Source of the DNA: Anaerolineales bacterium
GTDB lineage: Bacteria; Chloroflexota; Anaerolineae; Anaerolineales; Villigracilaceae
Length of the DNA stretch: 64,000 bases
Assembly (NCBI GenBank): GCA_016932715.1
Contig: JAFGCG010000191.1
Span: 44,075 to 108,074, forward strand
Reading direction: 5' to 3'
Shown here: piece by piece, positions 8,328 through 17,095 of the stretch
How the letters are laid out: each line of letters opens with the position of its first letter
Numbering within the stretch: position 1 is the first letter of the stretch
Notes under the pieces: generated by a model
What the model was told of the DNA's origin: nothing
What the model saw: the letters and a program-made list of their open reading frames with translations, nothing else
The model's database searches: none
Program-made: the position numbers and the translations under genes

Positions 8328-9671
8328 ATGTCTGGAATCGCTGGAGTGGCCCGTGCGGGCCAAACCGAACTCGTGGACCAAATGCTGGATAAAATGTCGC
8401 ATCGCGGCCGGGATTGGCGCGAGACACGCGAGAGCCAGGGGACAACATTTGGCGTGGTCGGTTCGAAAATTCAAAAGCATGACCGAGCTGAGTTGAAATC
8501 CAGCGACCTCGTTCGTGACCGTGCCGGGAAAGGACATTTTGCCCAGGCTCAGGTACGCCCGGGCGGTTTTGTCCTCACCCGCGGCAGGCTGGGGGTACGT
8601 CCTCTTTATTATGGCTGGACCCGCGACGGCGCATTTTGCTTCGCCTCAGAAATGAAAGGACTATTGGCGGCGGCGCGCGATATTCATGAATTGCCGCTGG
8701 GCTGGTCCTTTGACGGTAAACAGATGAACAAGCTTACGGAGATCGTCGTTCAGGTGCCTGAGGCAGGCGAGCCCGAGTCCTTCGCAGTGGAACTGCGCTC
8801 CCGCCTGGAAAAAGCCGTTCAGAACCGCATCGGTGATGGGAATGTCGGCGCGTGGCTGTCGGGAGGTTTGGATTCGAGCGTCATGGCTGCGCTGGCTCGC
8901 CCCCATGTGGACAGGCTCCACACCTTTGCAGCCGGCCTGCCGGGCGCACCGGACCTCGAATTTGCGCGGGCGGTCGCGGAATTCATCCATTCCGATCATC
9001 ACGAGTGCATTGTCCAGCCAGAGGAAATCTTTGCAACATTGTCGGACGCGATCTATGCGCTCGAGTCGTTCGACGCCCTGCTGGTACGGTCGAGTGTGAT
9101 GAACTATCTGGTTGCCAAAGCCGCCTCGGAATTCGTGCCGGCGGTCTTTTCCGGCGAGGGAGGGGATGAGTTGTTTGCCGGCTACGAATATTTGAAGGCG
9201 CTCGACCCGGCCAACCTTTCTTCGGAACTTGTGGACATCACCAATCGATTGCACAACACTGCCCTGCAGCGTGTGGATCGCTGTTCCTCCGCATTTGGAA
9301 CTGTGGCGCATGTGGCATTCCTGGATCCGGATGTGGTGGACTATGCGTTGAAAATCCCCGCCGGACTCAAACTCCGCAATGGCGTGGAAAAATGGGTCCT
9401 GCGCGAGGCAATGAAGGGCTTACTGCCCGCTTCGGTCCTGCGGCGGCCCAAAGCCAAATTCTGGGAGGGCGCGGGCGTGGAGGACTTCCTGGCACAGTAT
9501 GCCGAACAAAAGATCAGCGCTGCGGATTTCGAACGCGAGCGGCAATTGCCGAATGGTTTGCGCCTGAATACGAAAGAGGAACTCTACTACTATCGCATCT
9601 TCCGTGAGCATTTTGGCGAATTCGATGATCTGTCGTGGATGGGCCGCACAAAGGGATCTCCTGTCGCTTAA
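8328..9671 (+). CDS. Asparagine-synthetase-like protein with a degenerate glutaminase domain (Ser2 instead of Cys2)
   Basis: A 447-residue AsnB homologue. The mature N-terminus would read SGIAGV, so the Cys nucleophile of the class II glutaminase is replaced by Ser. The NGEIYN block present in the partner gene is absent and the domain is about 50 residues shorter. The ATP-pyrophosphatase domain looks intact: SGGLDSS (about residue 177), SGEGGDELFAGY (about 278) and RPKAKFWEGAG. AAAAGGAG precedes ATG 8328, and no upstream start offers a Cys. Family knowledge suggests it may use free ammonia, or ammonia passed from the intact partner at 9760. Either way it is likely an amide-forming ligase in the same pathway as the opine dehydrogenase. 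Its true substrate is unknown. Confidence 0.75.
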   Translation: MSGIAGVARAGQTELVDQMLDKMSHRGRDWRETRESQGTTFGVVGSKIQKHDRAELKSSDLVRDRAGKGHFAQAQVRPGGFVLTRGRLGVRPLYYGWTRDGAFCFASEMKGLLAAARDIHELPLGWSFDGKQMNKLTEIVVQVPEAGEPESFAVELRSRLEKAVQNRIGDGNVGAWLSGGLDSSVMAALARPHVDRLHTFAAGLPGAPDLEFARAVAEFIHSDHHECIVQPEEIFATLSDAIYALESFDALLVRSSVMNYLVAKAASEFVPAVFSGEGGDELFAGYEYLKALDPANLSSELVDITNRLHNTALQRVDRCSSAFGTVAHVAFLDPDVVDYALKIPAGLKLRNGVEKWVLREAMKGLLPASVLRRPKAKFWEGAGVEDFLAQYAEQKISAADFERERQLPNGLRLNTKEELYYYRIFREHFGEFDDLSWMGRTKGSPVA

Positions 9672-9759
9672 CGATTATCAATAACGGGAGGCGCCTCGGC
9701 TGAACCTGGAAATCCATCTTCCAAAATTAAATCCAAATCCGTTCTATAAGGAGTTGAGC

Positions 9760-11253
9760 ATGTGTGGAATCGCTGGGGTCTTTCAACAACCAGCAAATCG
9801 AATTGTCAAAACAATGGTAAAGAATATTTCTCATCGCGGACCCGATGGTCACGGCGTGATGGATATTCCAAATGGGACGCTGGGGCATACGCGTCTTGCC
9901 ATCCTGGATGTGGAAGGCGGGCATCAGCCAATGGATTATCAGGACACGACGATCGTCTTCAATGGCGAAATCTACAATTATAGAGAGTTAAAGCGCAGGC
10001 ACCTTGCCAGTTTACATGTGAAGACACATTCGGATACGGAAGTACTGATCCACTTGTATCGAAAATTCGGGCCGAAATGTGTGGAGTTGCTGGATGGTAT
10101 GTTTGCCTTTGCCATCCAGCATAACGGAGAAATATTCCTGGGGCGCGATCCGATTGGGATCAAGCCGCTTTACTATGGTACGAGCAGGGATGGAAAACGT
10201 TTTTTCTTTGCATCTGAGATCAAGGCACTGATTGGGATGGTTGAAAGCATCAAAGAATTCCCGGCCGGGCACTGGTATCACTCGCGCCTTGGCTGGCAGA
10301 AATACTATCAACTCGAAGAAACGATCCATCCGTTCGATGGAACAGAAGATGAGGCATTGCCAGCCATCAGATCCACACTGCGCGCAGCGGTCTATAAACG
10401 CCTGCTTGCCGATGTGCCGGTTGGTGTGAGCCTGAGCGGCGGGCTGGACAGCAGTATCGTCACGACCTTGGCGCGTGAAGAGTCTGAAGAATTGCATTCC
10501 TTTGCGGTGGGCGTGCCGGGAAGTTCCGATCTGGCGGCTGCCCGGCACATGTCCAAATATCTCGATACGATCCACCACGAATACGTGTACAGCACGCAGG
10601 ATATGGTCGAGATATTGCCCGAAGTCCTTTACCATCTCGAATCGTTTGACCCTGCGCTGGTGCGTAGTGCCATCCCGAATTATTTCCTTGCAAAGCTGGC
10701 TTCTGAGCATGTCAAGGTCATTCTCACCGGCGAAGGCGCGGACGAAGTCTTTGCAGGATATGATTATCTGGCGAAATACGAAACATCTGACGGTTTGCAG
10801 GATGAAATGCTCTACATCACGAACGCGCTCCACAACACCAATTTGCAGCGCGCCGACCGCATGTCCATGGCGTTTGGATTGGAAGCGCGCGTGCCTTTCC
10901 TGGATGTTCAATCTGTTTCGCTTGCGATGGGCATTCCTGCCGGCTGGAAGTTGCATCGTTCAAGAGCGCCGAAAGCGCTGCTACGCCAATCCTTTGTGGA
11001 AGACCTTCCTCTGGAGATTATCAATCGTCCCAAGGAAAAATTTTCGAAGGGCGCGGGTTCGTCCGATCTTATTACCCAATGTGCCGATGCTGAAATTTCA
11101 GATCAGGAGTTCTTATCGGAGCGGGAGCGCCTTAAGCAGGAATGGGACTACGAATTGCAGAACAAGGAAACGTTGTATTATTACAGGATGATACGCGAAT
11201 TCTATGACGATGAATGGATCCTTCCCACCATGGGAAAGAGCCGCAGTTTATAA
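9760..11253 (+). CDS. Asparagine synthase (glutamine-hydrolysing) family protein, intact glutaminase
   Basis: A 497-residue AsnB-family protein. The ATG at 9760 gives MCGIAGV with the Cys2 nucleophile, behind AAGGAG at a 6-base spacing; the TTG two codons earlier would bury the Cys and is rejected. Glutaminase landmarks follow: SHRGPDGHG, GHTRLAILD, FNGEIYNY, HSDTEVL and GRDPIGIKPLYYG. The synthetase domain has SGGLDSS (about residue 225), GEGADEVFAGYDY, HNTNLQRADRMSMAFGLEARVPFLD and RPKEKFSKGAG. The substrate-region motif SFDPALVRSAIPNY departs from classic AsnB, leaving room for a non-aspartate acceptor as in other AsnB-like amide synthetases. It follows the Ser2 paralogue by 88 bases and is likely co-transcribed with it. 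Confidence 0.85.
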   Translation: MCGIAGVFQQPANRIVKTMVKNISHRGPDGHGVMDIPNGTLGHTRLAILDVEGGHQPMDYQDTTIVFNGEIYNYRELKRRHLASLHVKTHSDTEVLIHLYRKFGPKCVELLDGMFAFAIQHNGEIFLGRDPIGIKPLYYGTSRDGKRFFFASEIKALIGMVESIKEFPAGHWYHSRLGWQKYYQLEETIHPFDGTEDEALPAIRSTLRAAVYKRLLADVPVGVSLSGGLDSSIVTTLAREESEELHSFAVGVPGSSDLAAARHMSKYLDTIHHEYVYSTQDMVEILPEVLYHLESFDPALVRSAIPNYFLAKLASEHVKVILTGEGADEVFAGYDYLAKYETSDGLQDEMLYITNALHNTNLQRADRMSMAFGLEARVPFLDVQSVSLAMGIPAGWKLHRSRAPKALLRQSFVEDLPLEIINRPKEKFSKGAGSSDLITQCADAEISDQEFLSERERLKQEWDYELQNKETLYYYRMIREFYDDEWILPTMGKSRSL

Positions 11254-11261
11254 TCCACAGC

Positions 11262-11834
11262 ATGCAGACGTTTGATTGGTATACCTGGGTGATTTTGCCC
11301 CTCATTGTTTTCCTGGCACGCTTTGTCGACGTGTCACTGGGAACCATGCGTATCATCTTCCTCTCGCGAGGCAAGAAATATCTTGCTCCCCTGCTTGGTT
11401 TTGTAGAAGTGTTCATCTGGATCACGATCGTATCCGAGATCGTACGCGGTGCTCACAACATTGTTGCCTATCTGGCATATGCCGGCGGGTTTGCGGTGGG
11501 GAATTATGCCGGCATGCTCCTCGAGGAGAGGCTGGCGATCGGGACTTTGGTGATACGCATCATCCTTTCTAAAAATGGATCCGCGCTGGTCGAGCGCCTG
11601 CGCGCGGAAGGCTACGGGGTCACATATGTGGATGGACACGGTGCCAGCGGTCCTGTGATACTCGTTTACACGGTTGTGATGCGGAAGGAACTGGTGCGCA
11701 TTGTTGACCTGATCAAGGAGGTTTGCCCCAAAGCCTTCTTTACCGTGGAGGAACTGCGCTCTGCGCAGCAGGGCATCTTCCCCATACGTTCCTCTTCACG
11801 ATTGGATCGAATCACACGCAGGAAATCAAGGTAA
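11262..11834 (+). CDS. UPF0316 / DUF5698-DUF2179 membrane protein
   Basis: A 190-residue protein with three hydrophobic segments at the start (WVILPLIVFLARFVDVSLGT, LLGFVEVFIWITIVSEIV, IVAYLAYAGGFAVGNYAGMLLEE) and a soluble C-terminal DUF2179 domain (VERLRAEGYGVTYVDGHG, VVMRKELVRIVDLIKEV). This matches the UPF0316 family, whose biochemical role is not settled. ATG 11262 is 8 bases after the AsnB stop, so it is likely the last gene of the 5433-11834 transcript. A link to export or sensing of that cluster's product is only an inference. Confidence 0.8.
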   Translation: MQTFDWYTWVILPLIVFLARFVDVSLGTMRIIFLSRGKKYLAPLLGFVEVFIWITIVSEIVRGAHNIVAYLAYAGGFAVGNYAGMLLEERLAIGTLVIRIILSKNGSALVERLRAEGYGVTYVDGHGASGPVILVYTVVMRKELVRIVDLIKEVCPKAFFTVEELRSAQQGIFPIRSSSRLDRITRRKSR

Positions 11835-11910
11835 AACGCTTTGACCCGGATGAGGCGATTGATTGGTATTACAGTGTAAAGTCGCGAGAAAGCTACACTG
11901 GCTTGAGTAG

Positions 11911-11973
11911 AATCTGCCAATCTGCGCTAATCTTCGCTGATTTTATTCGTGCAGATTGGCGAAGATTAGCGGA
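11911..11973. repeat. AATCTTCGCTAATC-type dispersed repeat with two alternative stems
   Basis: CCAATCTGC (11917-11925) pairs with GCAGATTGG (11951-11959), and GCTAATCTTCGC (11926-11937) pairs with GCGAAGATTAGC (11959-11970). The two pairings cross, so they are alternatives rather than one long hairpin. Confidence 0.7.
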
Positions 11974-12046
11974 CTCTGACTCTGGCCTTACGAACCTTGC
12001 GCTGTAATATTAGTCGGTGTGGATAAATCGGTGAGCCTGCCAAAAA

Positions 12047-12120
12047 TTCACCACCGAGTACATGGAGCGCACAGGGCTTTCCTTACTTTTCTCTGTAGAC
12101 TCAGCGATCTCGGTGGTGAA
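12047..12120. repeat. Inverted repeat with 12-bp perfect arms, TTCACCACCGAG
   Basis: TTCACCACCGAG (12047-12058) is perfectly complementary to CTCGGTGGTGAA (12109-12120). The interior has CTCTGTAGACTCAG-like text. A related 'CACGGAG...CTCCGTG' element lies at 42391-42465. Confidence 0.75.
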
Positions 12121-12168
12121 AATCAGCCTGTCCTTTTAGCCGAAAACAATCCTTGCCGGCAGTTTTTG

Positions 12169-12177
12169 TGGTATAAA
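12169..12177 (+). promoter_or_regulatory. Extended -10 promoter TGGTATAAA, copy 3
   Basis: TG (12169-12170), one base, TATAAA (12172-12177), followed by AATT and GGGTTGATGTTT, close to the bases after copy 2 at 5365. It would start the glucosylglycerate operon with a leader of about 165 nt. Confidence 0.6.
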
Positions 12178-12250
12178 AATTACAGGGTTGATGTTTGGGG
12201 GCAAGCACAGGAAGAACCATGACCTGCTGAAACAACGCTCAATCAAAATA

Positions 12251-12323
12251 CCGCCAGGATCATGAAATTTTCGTGATGGAGGAATGTCTTTGGCGGAGGT
12301 TTCGCCTGTACTTTTTATCGTTG
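12251..12323 (+). promoter_or_regulatory. Possible attenuator / structured leader before the GH13 gene
   Basis: CCGCCA (12251-12256) pairs with TGGCGG (12291-12296), enclosing a smaller ATCATGAAA / TTTTCGTGAT hairpin. The 3' strand of that stem can alternatively start GGCG...CGCC (about 12292-12309), followed a few bases later by TTTTT. Mutually exclusive pairing plus a T-run is the pattern of an attenuator or riboswitch. No known class was recognised, and the U-tract is set off from the stem, so confidence is low. Confidence 0.35.
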
Positions 12324-12351
12324 GATGCAAAATGGGTCCCGTTGGTCTTGC

Positions 12352-14091
12352 ATGATACAGTCTGAATTATCCACGATATATTCACACCTGATTGCGCTGT
12401 ACGGCCAATTTACCGGCCCTGCGGTGTTCGAGCGTCTGGGCGCGATCCTGGAACGCTATCGCAAGCTGCCGGCATTTCAGGGGGGACAGGATCACCTCCT
12501 TTCCGAGCGCGACAGTGTTCTGATTACCTATGGGGACCAGCTGCGCGAGCGGAATACCCGTCCCTTGCAGACCCTGAATAATTTTTGCGGGCAGTATCTT
12601 TCCGGATTGGTCAACAGCATCCATATATTGCCGTTCTTTCCATACTCTTCGGATGACGGGTTTTCAGTCAGCAATTATCGAGCGGTGAACCCCAGGTTCG
12701 GTCGCTGGGATGATGTGTCGCGCCTCGGTCGTCATTTTCGTTTGATGTTCGATGCGGTCATCAACCATATCTCCGTTCACCACGAGTGGTTCCAGGCGTT
12801 TTTGAGGGATGAGCTGCATTACCGGGATTATTTCATTGTAGTGGATGGCGCCCCGGACCTCTCGCAAGTGGTCCGCCCGCGTGCCCAGCCGCTCCTCACC
12901 CGGTTCGATACAGACGCAGGTCCCAGACAGGTATGGACGACATTCAGCGCAGACCAGGTCGATCTCAATTTTAAAAACCCTGAGGTACTCCTGGAGATCA
13001 TCGATCTGCTCCTGTTCTACGTGGAGCAGGGCGCCCGACTCATTCGCCTGGACGCGATTGCCTACCTGTGGAAGGAGATTGGAACATCCTGTATTCATCT
13101 GCCGCAGACACATCGCATCGTCCGTCTCTTCCGCGCAGTGCTCGATGTCCTGGCGCCGCATGTCCTGCTGATTACGGAAACAAACGTTCCTCATCGCGAC
13201 AACCTCTCCTATTTCGGCGACGGTGAAGATGAGGCACAGATGGTCTATAACTTTGCTTTGCCGCCGCTGGTCCTGCACACATTCTCCACCGGGAGCAGTG
13301 CTGCCCTGTCGAAATGGGCAGCGGAATTGAGATTGCCTTCCCAGCGCACCACGTTTTTCAACTTCCTGGCGTCGCATGATGGGATCGGCATCAATCCCGC
13401 GCGCGGCATACTCTCCGACAGCGAAATCGATAGGCTGGTCGAGCGCGCCGTTCGGCACGGCGGCCTGGTGTCCTACAAGGATGATCCGGGCGGCACGCCC
13501 GTCCCCTATGAACTCAACATCAATTATTTCGATGCGCTCTCGCATCCGGGCGCGCACGAGTCTCTCAGCACGCAGGTGGACCGCTTCATGACCGCCCAGG
13601 CGATCATGCTGGCGCTGGTCGGTGTGCCGGGTATCTATTTTCACAGCCTGTTTGGATCGCGCGGCTGGCGCGCAGGCGTGGATCTGACCGGACGGAATCG
13701 CAGCCTCAATCGCCAGAAGTTCGAACTCGCCGCGTTCGAACGCGAATTGATGGATGAGTCGTCCCTGCGGTATCAGGTCTTTAGCCGCTATGCCCAGCTG
13801 CTGGTCGCGCGCAGCGCTTCCTCAGCCTTTCACCCGCACGGGGGGCAGGAAGTGCTGGATTGCGGCGCAGCGATCTTCGCGTTGCTGCGTGTTTCTCCTG
13901 ATGGAGATCAACGTGTGCTGTGCCTGCATAACATTTCGGACCAGGCTCAAAACGCGACGGTGAATTGGAAAGATGTTTTTCGCTTGTCTTCCAGGCAGGG
14001 TACCAACCTCATCGATCTGACAGATCATTCCTTGAATGGCAGCCTGGCTTTACAGCCCTATCAAACTTTATGGTTAAGGATCAGGAAATGA
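12352..14091 (+). CDS. GH13 subfamily 18-type sugar phosphorylase (glucosylglycerate or sucrose phosphorylase-like)
   Basis: A 579-residue retaining GH13 enzyme. The N-terminal pattern (YGDQLRE, HILPFFPYSSDDGFSVSNY) is typical of sucrose/glucosylglycerate phosphorylases. The nucleophile Asp is in RLIRLDAIAYLWKE (about residue 232), the acid/base Glu in LLITETNVPH (about 274), and the transition-state pair lies in NFLASHDGIGINPARG. GVPGIYFHSLFG is the expected beta-8 region. ATG 12352 is preferred to an ATG nine codons earlier, but neither has a strong ribosome site. Its stop overlaps the next start (ATGA at 14088). With a GpgS-type synthase in the same operon, phosphorolysis of glucosylglycerate is the best reading. 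Confidence 0.8.
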   Translation: MIQSELSTIYSHLIALYGQFTGPAVFERLGAILERYRKLPAFQGGQDHLLSERDSVLITYGDQLRERNTRPLQTLNNFCGQYLSGLVNSIHILPFFPYSSDDGFSVSNYRAVNPRFGRWDDVSRLGRHFRLMFDAVINHISVHHEWFQAFLRDELHYRDYFIVVDGAPDLSQVVRPRAQPLLTRFDTDAGPRQVWTTFSADQVDLNFKNPEVLLEIIDLLLFYVEQGARLIRLDAIAYLWKEIGTSCIHLPQTHRIVRLFRAVLDVLAPHVLLITETNVPHRDNLSYFGDGEDEAQMVYNFALPPLVLHTFSTGSSAALSKWAAELRLPSQRTTFFNFLASHDGIGINPARGILSDSEIDRLVERAVRHGGLVSYKDDPGGTPVPYELNINYFDALSHPGAHESLSTQVDRFMTAQAIMLALVGVPGIYFHSLFGSRGWRAGVDLTGRNRSLNRQKFELAAFERELMDESSLRYQVFSRYAQLLVARSASSAFHPHGGQEVLDCGAAIFALLRVSPDGDQRVLCLHNISDQAQNATVNWKDVFRLSSRQGTNLIDLTDHSLNGSLALQPYQTLWLRIRK

Positions 14092-15866
14092 ATTTGGATA
14101 TCGATTCAAGATATTTGAAGCTCCTCAAAGACCGGATCAATCTGCGCCAGATCCCCTTCAGTGACCGCGGCTCACGGCTGCTGATTTTTCAATCCGAGCA
14201 GCACCTCATTGTCCGGCTGGCGGAGCGCTGGTTCAAACGCGAGGGCCAGCTGGCTGCCTACCGGACGCGCGCGCCCCTGATCGATCAATGGGTCTTTACC
14301 GATGGAGGAGGCAAGCCTCTCGAACTCAAGCCAACGACGTACCCGCATCGGATCGATTTCGAAACCGCCATTGGAACATTCAGCCTGGCATTCGTGGATA
14401 TCGAAACCGTGCTGCTCACCCTGCCGCCTGTCCAGTGTGCAATCAAGTTCAATGCCAATCTGGATAAGATTCAGACCGACCGGCGCGGCGGCGTGCTGCG
14501 CCTGACCGGGGATATCCGCCGCAATGTTGCGTATACGACCAATGCACACATCGTTCAGCATTCCACGACGGCTTTCGGCACCGACAACCAGATTGTCCAC
14601 CTGTACCTGGATGCGACCGAGGGGGGCAAGTCGCTGCTGTTGAATATTACGCCTCGTCTGGGATTCAATCGCTACATTCCTGAACCCGCCAACGTGATGG
14701 AGGAGGCGGCGCAGCGCTGGCATGACTGGTTCGCGAGCGCGCCGCAGGTGGAGCAGGCATATGAGGAACAATATTATTACGCCTGGTGGGTGATGCGCGC
14801 CGGTCTCATCTCCACGCGTTTCTATACAACCCGGGAGGCGATGACGCCGTCTATGATCCACTATGTCGGCGTCTGGCAGTGGGATTCCTATTTCCATGCG
14901 CTGGCGTACCGCCACCTGGAGAAACGCCTGGCGCATGACCAGATCCGTATCGTGCTGGATCACCAGCGTGAAGACGGCATGATTCCCGATGCGATCCATG
15001 ACGAGGGAGCAGTGACCCATATCGATCATCCCATCGATGCCGATGTAACGAAACCGCCCCTGCTTGCCTGGGCGGCCTACAAACTCTTCGAGCAGGATGG
15101 CGACCGCGAGTTCCTGGATGAGATCTACGAACCGATTGTGCGTTCGAACATCTGGTGGTTCGAGAACAACGACACGGATGGCAACGGCCTGTGCGAGTAT
15201 CAGCACCCCTATTCTTCGGGGCTGGACGACAGTCCATTGTGGGATGAGGGGATGCCGGTTGAATCGCCCGATCTCAATACCTATCTTTATCTCCAGCAGG
15301 AAGCCCTCGCGAAAATTGCGCGCGTGATCGGCAAAGAGCAGGACGCGCAGATGTGGCGGGACCGGGCCGAAGCCATGGCGCGCCGCCTGGTCGATCTCGC
15401 CTGGGATGCCGGGAGCGGCCTCTTTTGGGCGCGCCGCAACGGGTCGCGCGTGAACGTTCGGACTCCCTTCAGCCTGTTCCCGTTGATCACGGGTCAGATG
15501 CCGCCCGAGATTTCCAGCCGGCTGGTTGCCCATCTCACCGATGAACGCCAGTTCTGGGCGCGCTATCCGGTCCCCACGGTTGCCATGGATGACCCAAAAT
15601 ACGACCCGCTGCTCATGTGGCGCGGACCCACCTGGGTGAATGTCAATTACCTCCTGATCGAAGGTTTGCAGCGTTCGGGTTACCCTGACCTGGCGCGTGA
15701 GCTGCGCCGGCGCACGCTGGACCTGATCTGCTGCCGCGACGATATTTATGAGTACTATCACCCGATGACAGGCGAGAATCCACCCAGGGCGGCTTCCATG
15801 TTTGGCTGGTCTTCGGCCGTGTTCATTGACCTGGCGATCCAGGCTGCCCGGGAAAAAACGCAATGA
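14088..15866 (+). CDS. (Alpha/alpha)6 glycoside hydrolase, glucosyl/mannosylglycerate hydrolase-like (GH63-type)
   Basis: A 592-residue protein with an N-terminal beta-sandwich and a helical toroid: YYYAWWVMRAGLIS, VGVWQWDSYFHALAYRHL, HQREDGMIPDAIHDEG, EDNDTDGNG-like ENNDTDGNGLCEYQ, SGLDDSPLWDEG, and a C-terminal DDIYEYYHPMTGE block. The layout fits trehalase-like GH63 enzymes, including hydrolases of glucosyl- or mannosylglycerate. ATG 14088 overlaps the GH13 stop as ATGA and its own stop overlaps the next start as ATGA, which points to tight co-translation. Together with the GH13 enzyme it would offer both hydrolytic and phosphorolytic recovery of the solute. Confidence 0.75.
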   Translation: MNLDIDSRYLKLLKDRINLRQIPFSDRGSRLLIFQSEQHLIVRLAERWFKREGQLAAYRTRAPLIDQWVFTDGGGKPLELKPTTYPHRIDFETAIGTFSLAFVDIETVLLTLPPVQCAIKFNANLDKIQTDRRGGVLRLTGDIRRNVAYTTNAHIVQHSTTAFGTDNQIVHLYLDATEGGKSLLLNITPRLGFNRYIPEPANVMEEAAQRWHDWFASAPQVEQAYEEQYYYAWWVMRAGLISTRFYTTREAMTPSMIHYVGVWQWDSYFHALAYRHLEKRLAHDQIRIVLDHQREDGMIPDAIHDEGAVTHIDHPIDADVTKPPLLAWAAYKLFEQDGDREFLDEIYEPIVRSNIWWFENNDTDGNGLCEYQHPYSSGLDDSPLWDEGMPVESPDLNTYLYLQQEALAKIARVIGKEQDAQMWRDRAEAMARRLVDLAWDAGSGLFWARRNGSRVNVRTPFSLFPLITGQMPPEISSRLVAHLTDERQFWARYPVPTVAMDDPKYDPLLMWRGPTWVNVNYLLIEGLQRSGYPDLARELRRRTLDLICCRDDIYEYYHPMTGENPPRAASMFGWSSAVFIDLAIQAAREKTQ

Positions 15867-17080
15867 AGAAGGTCGCTCTGTTGCATTACTCCGCGCCGCC
15901 CATCGTCGGCGGCGTCGAAAGTGTGCTGGGATACCAGGCGCGCCTGATGGCAGATGCCGGTCATCAGGTGCGGATTGTGGCGGGCCGCGGCGAGCAGACC
16001 GACCCGCGCATCCCCTTCATCCATCTTCCATTAACCGATTCGCGTCACCCTGAGATTCTCGAACTCAAAGCTGAGTTGGACCAGGGGCGCCTCCCCTCCG
16101 GGTTTGATGAACTGGTCGCGGCACTCCGCGCGCTGCTGGTCGAGGCTCTGGAGGATGTAGACATTCTGATCGCTCACAACGTTTGCTCGCTCAGCAAGAA
16201 TCTTGCTCTGACCGCCGCGCTGCGGAATCTCGCAGACCGCAATCCCCCGCGTATGATCTTGTGGCACCATGATCTGGCATGGACAACCCCGCGCTATCGG
16301 GCTGAACTCCATGATGGTTATCCGTGGGATCTGCTCAGGCAGGCCTGGCCCGGGGTGAGGCAGGTCACAGTCTCTGAAATGCGCCAGCGTGAGCTCGCCG
16401 AACTGTTCCAGATCGACCAGGACGAGATCACGGTGATCCCCAATGGTGTGGATACAGCCAGGTTCCATAAACTTGAAAAGCAGACCAGTGACTATGTGAA
16501 GCAGCTGGACCTGCTCAACGCCGCTCCGCTGCTTCTGCTGCCTGTGCGGATTACGCCCCGAAAGAATATCGAATTGGCATTGCGTCTCTGTGCGAGCTTG
16601 CGGCGGCATTTCCCTGACATAAAGTTGATCGTCACCGGTCCCCTGGGACCGCACAATCCCGCAAATGTGAAATACTTCGAGAAACTGACTGCACTGCGCA
16701 AAGAGCTGGGAGTGGAGAACGCAGTCCGTTTTCTTGTCGAATTAACCTCAGAATACATCCCCGATGAAGTCATTTCGGATTTCTATCATCTTGCCGATGC
16801 CCTGTTCCTGCCCTCGCGCGAGGAGGGATTTGGTATCCCGATTCTGGAGGCAGGCTTTGCAGGCTTGCCGATCTTTTGCTCGGATATCCCTCCGCTGCGG
16901 GACCTGGGCGGTTCGAACGCAACTTATTTTTCGCCGGATGCTGATCCCAGTGAGCTTGCGGACATCCTGGCGGATCGCCTTTCCTCCAATGCTGTCTTTC
17001 GGATGCGCACGCAGGTGCGCCGGCAGTATACGTGGGAACGTATTTACGCGCGCCAGATTGCGCCGCTGCTCACGGCGTGA
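15863..17080 (+). CDS. Family 4 glycosyltransferase
   Basis: A 405-residue GT-B fold protein. The start reads VALLHYSAPPIVGGVESVLGYQARLMADAGHQV, the acceptor-side GG-V-E motif of GT4. VIPNGVDTARF and RITPRKNIELAL mark the donor-side domain, and PSREEGFGIPILEAGFAGLPIFCSDI carries the EX7E-type donor-binding glutamates. It is translationally coupled (ATGA overlap) to the hydrolase before it, and the Usp-GpgS gene follows after 15 bases. In this setting it could be a glucosylglycerate synthase-type enzyme or could extend the solute; the sugar donor is not readable. Confidence 0.8.
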   Translation: MKKVALLHYSAPPIVGGVESVLGYQARLMADAGHQVRIVAGRGEQTDPRIPFIHLPLTDSRHPEILELKAELDQGRLPSGFDELVAALRALLVEALEDVDILIAHNVCSLSKNLALTAALRNLADRNPPRMILWHHDLAWTTPRYRAELHDGYPWDLLRQAWPGVRQVTVSEMRQRELAELFQIDQDEITVIPNGVDTARFHKLEKQTSDYVKQLDLLNAAPLLLLPVRITPRKNIELALRLCASLRRHFPDIKLIVTGPLGPHNPANVKYFEKLTALRKELGVENAVRFLVELTSEYIPDEVISDFYHLADALFLPSREEGFGIPILEAGFAGLPIFCSDIPPLRDLGGSNATYFSPDADPSELADILADRLSSNAVFRMRTQVRRQYTWERIYARQIAPLLTA

Positions 17081-17095
17081 GTGTCAGGAGGTTGT

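Larger units (their letters stand above)
11835..12168. other. Gene-free gap carrying two inverted-repeat elements
   Basis: No convincing gene is seen between the UPF0316 stop and the promoter at 12169. The gap holds the AATCTTCGC-type repeat (11911-11973), the CACCGAG inverted repeat (12047-12120), and short AT-rich spacer. No clear terminator was found for the preceding operon. Confidence 0.6.

Noticed and set aside
8310..8330. Wrong start for the first AsnB-like gene hiding a Cys nucleophile
   Set aside because: The only upstream in-frame extension adds six residues without a correctly placed Cys, and AAAAGGAG fits ATG 8328.
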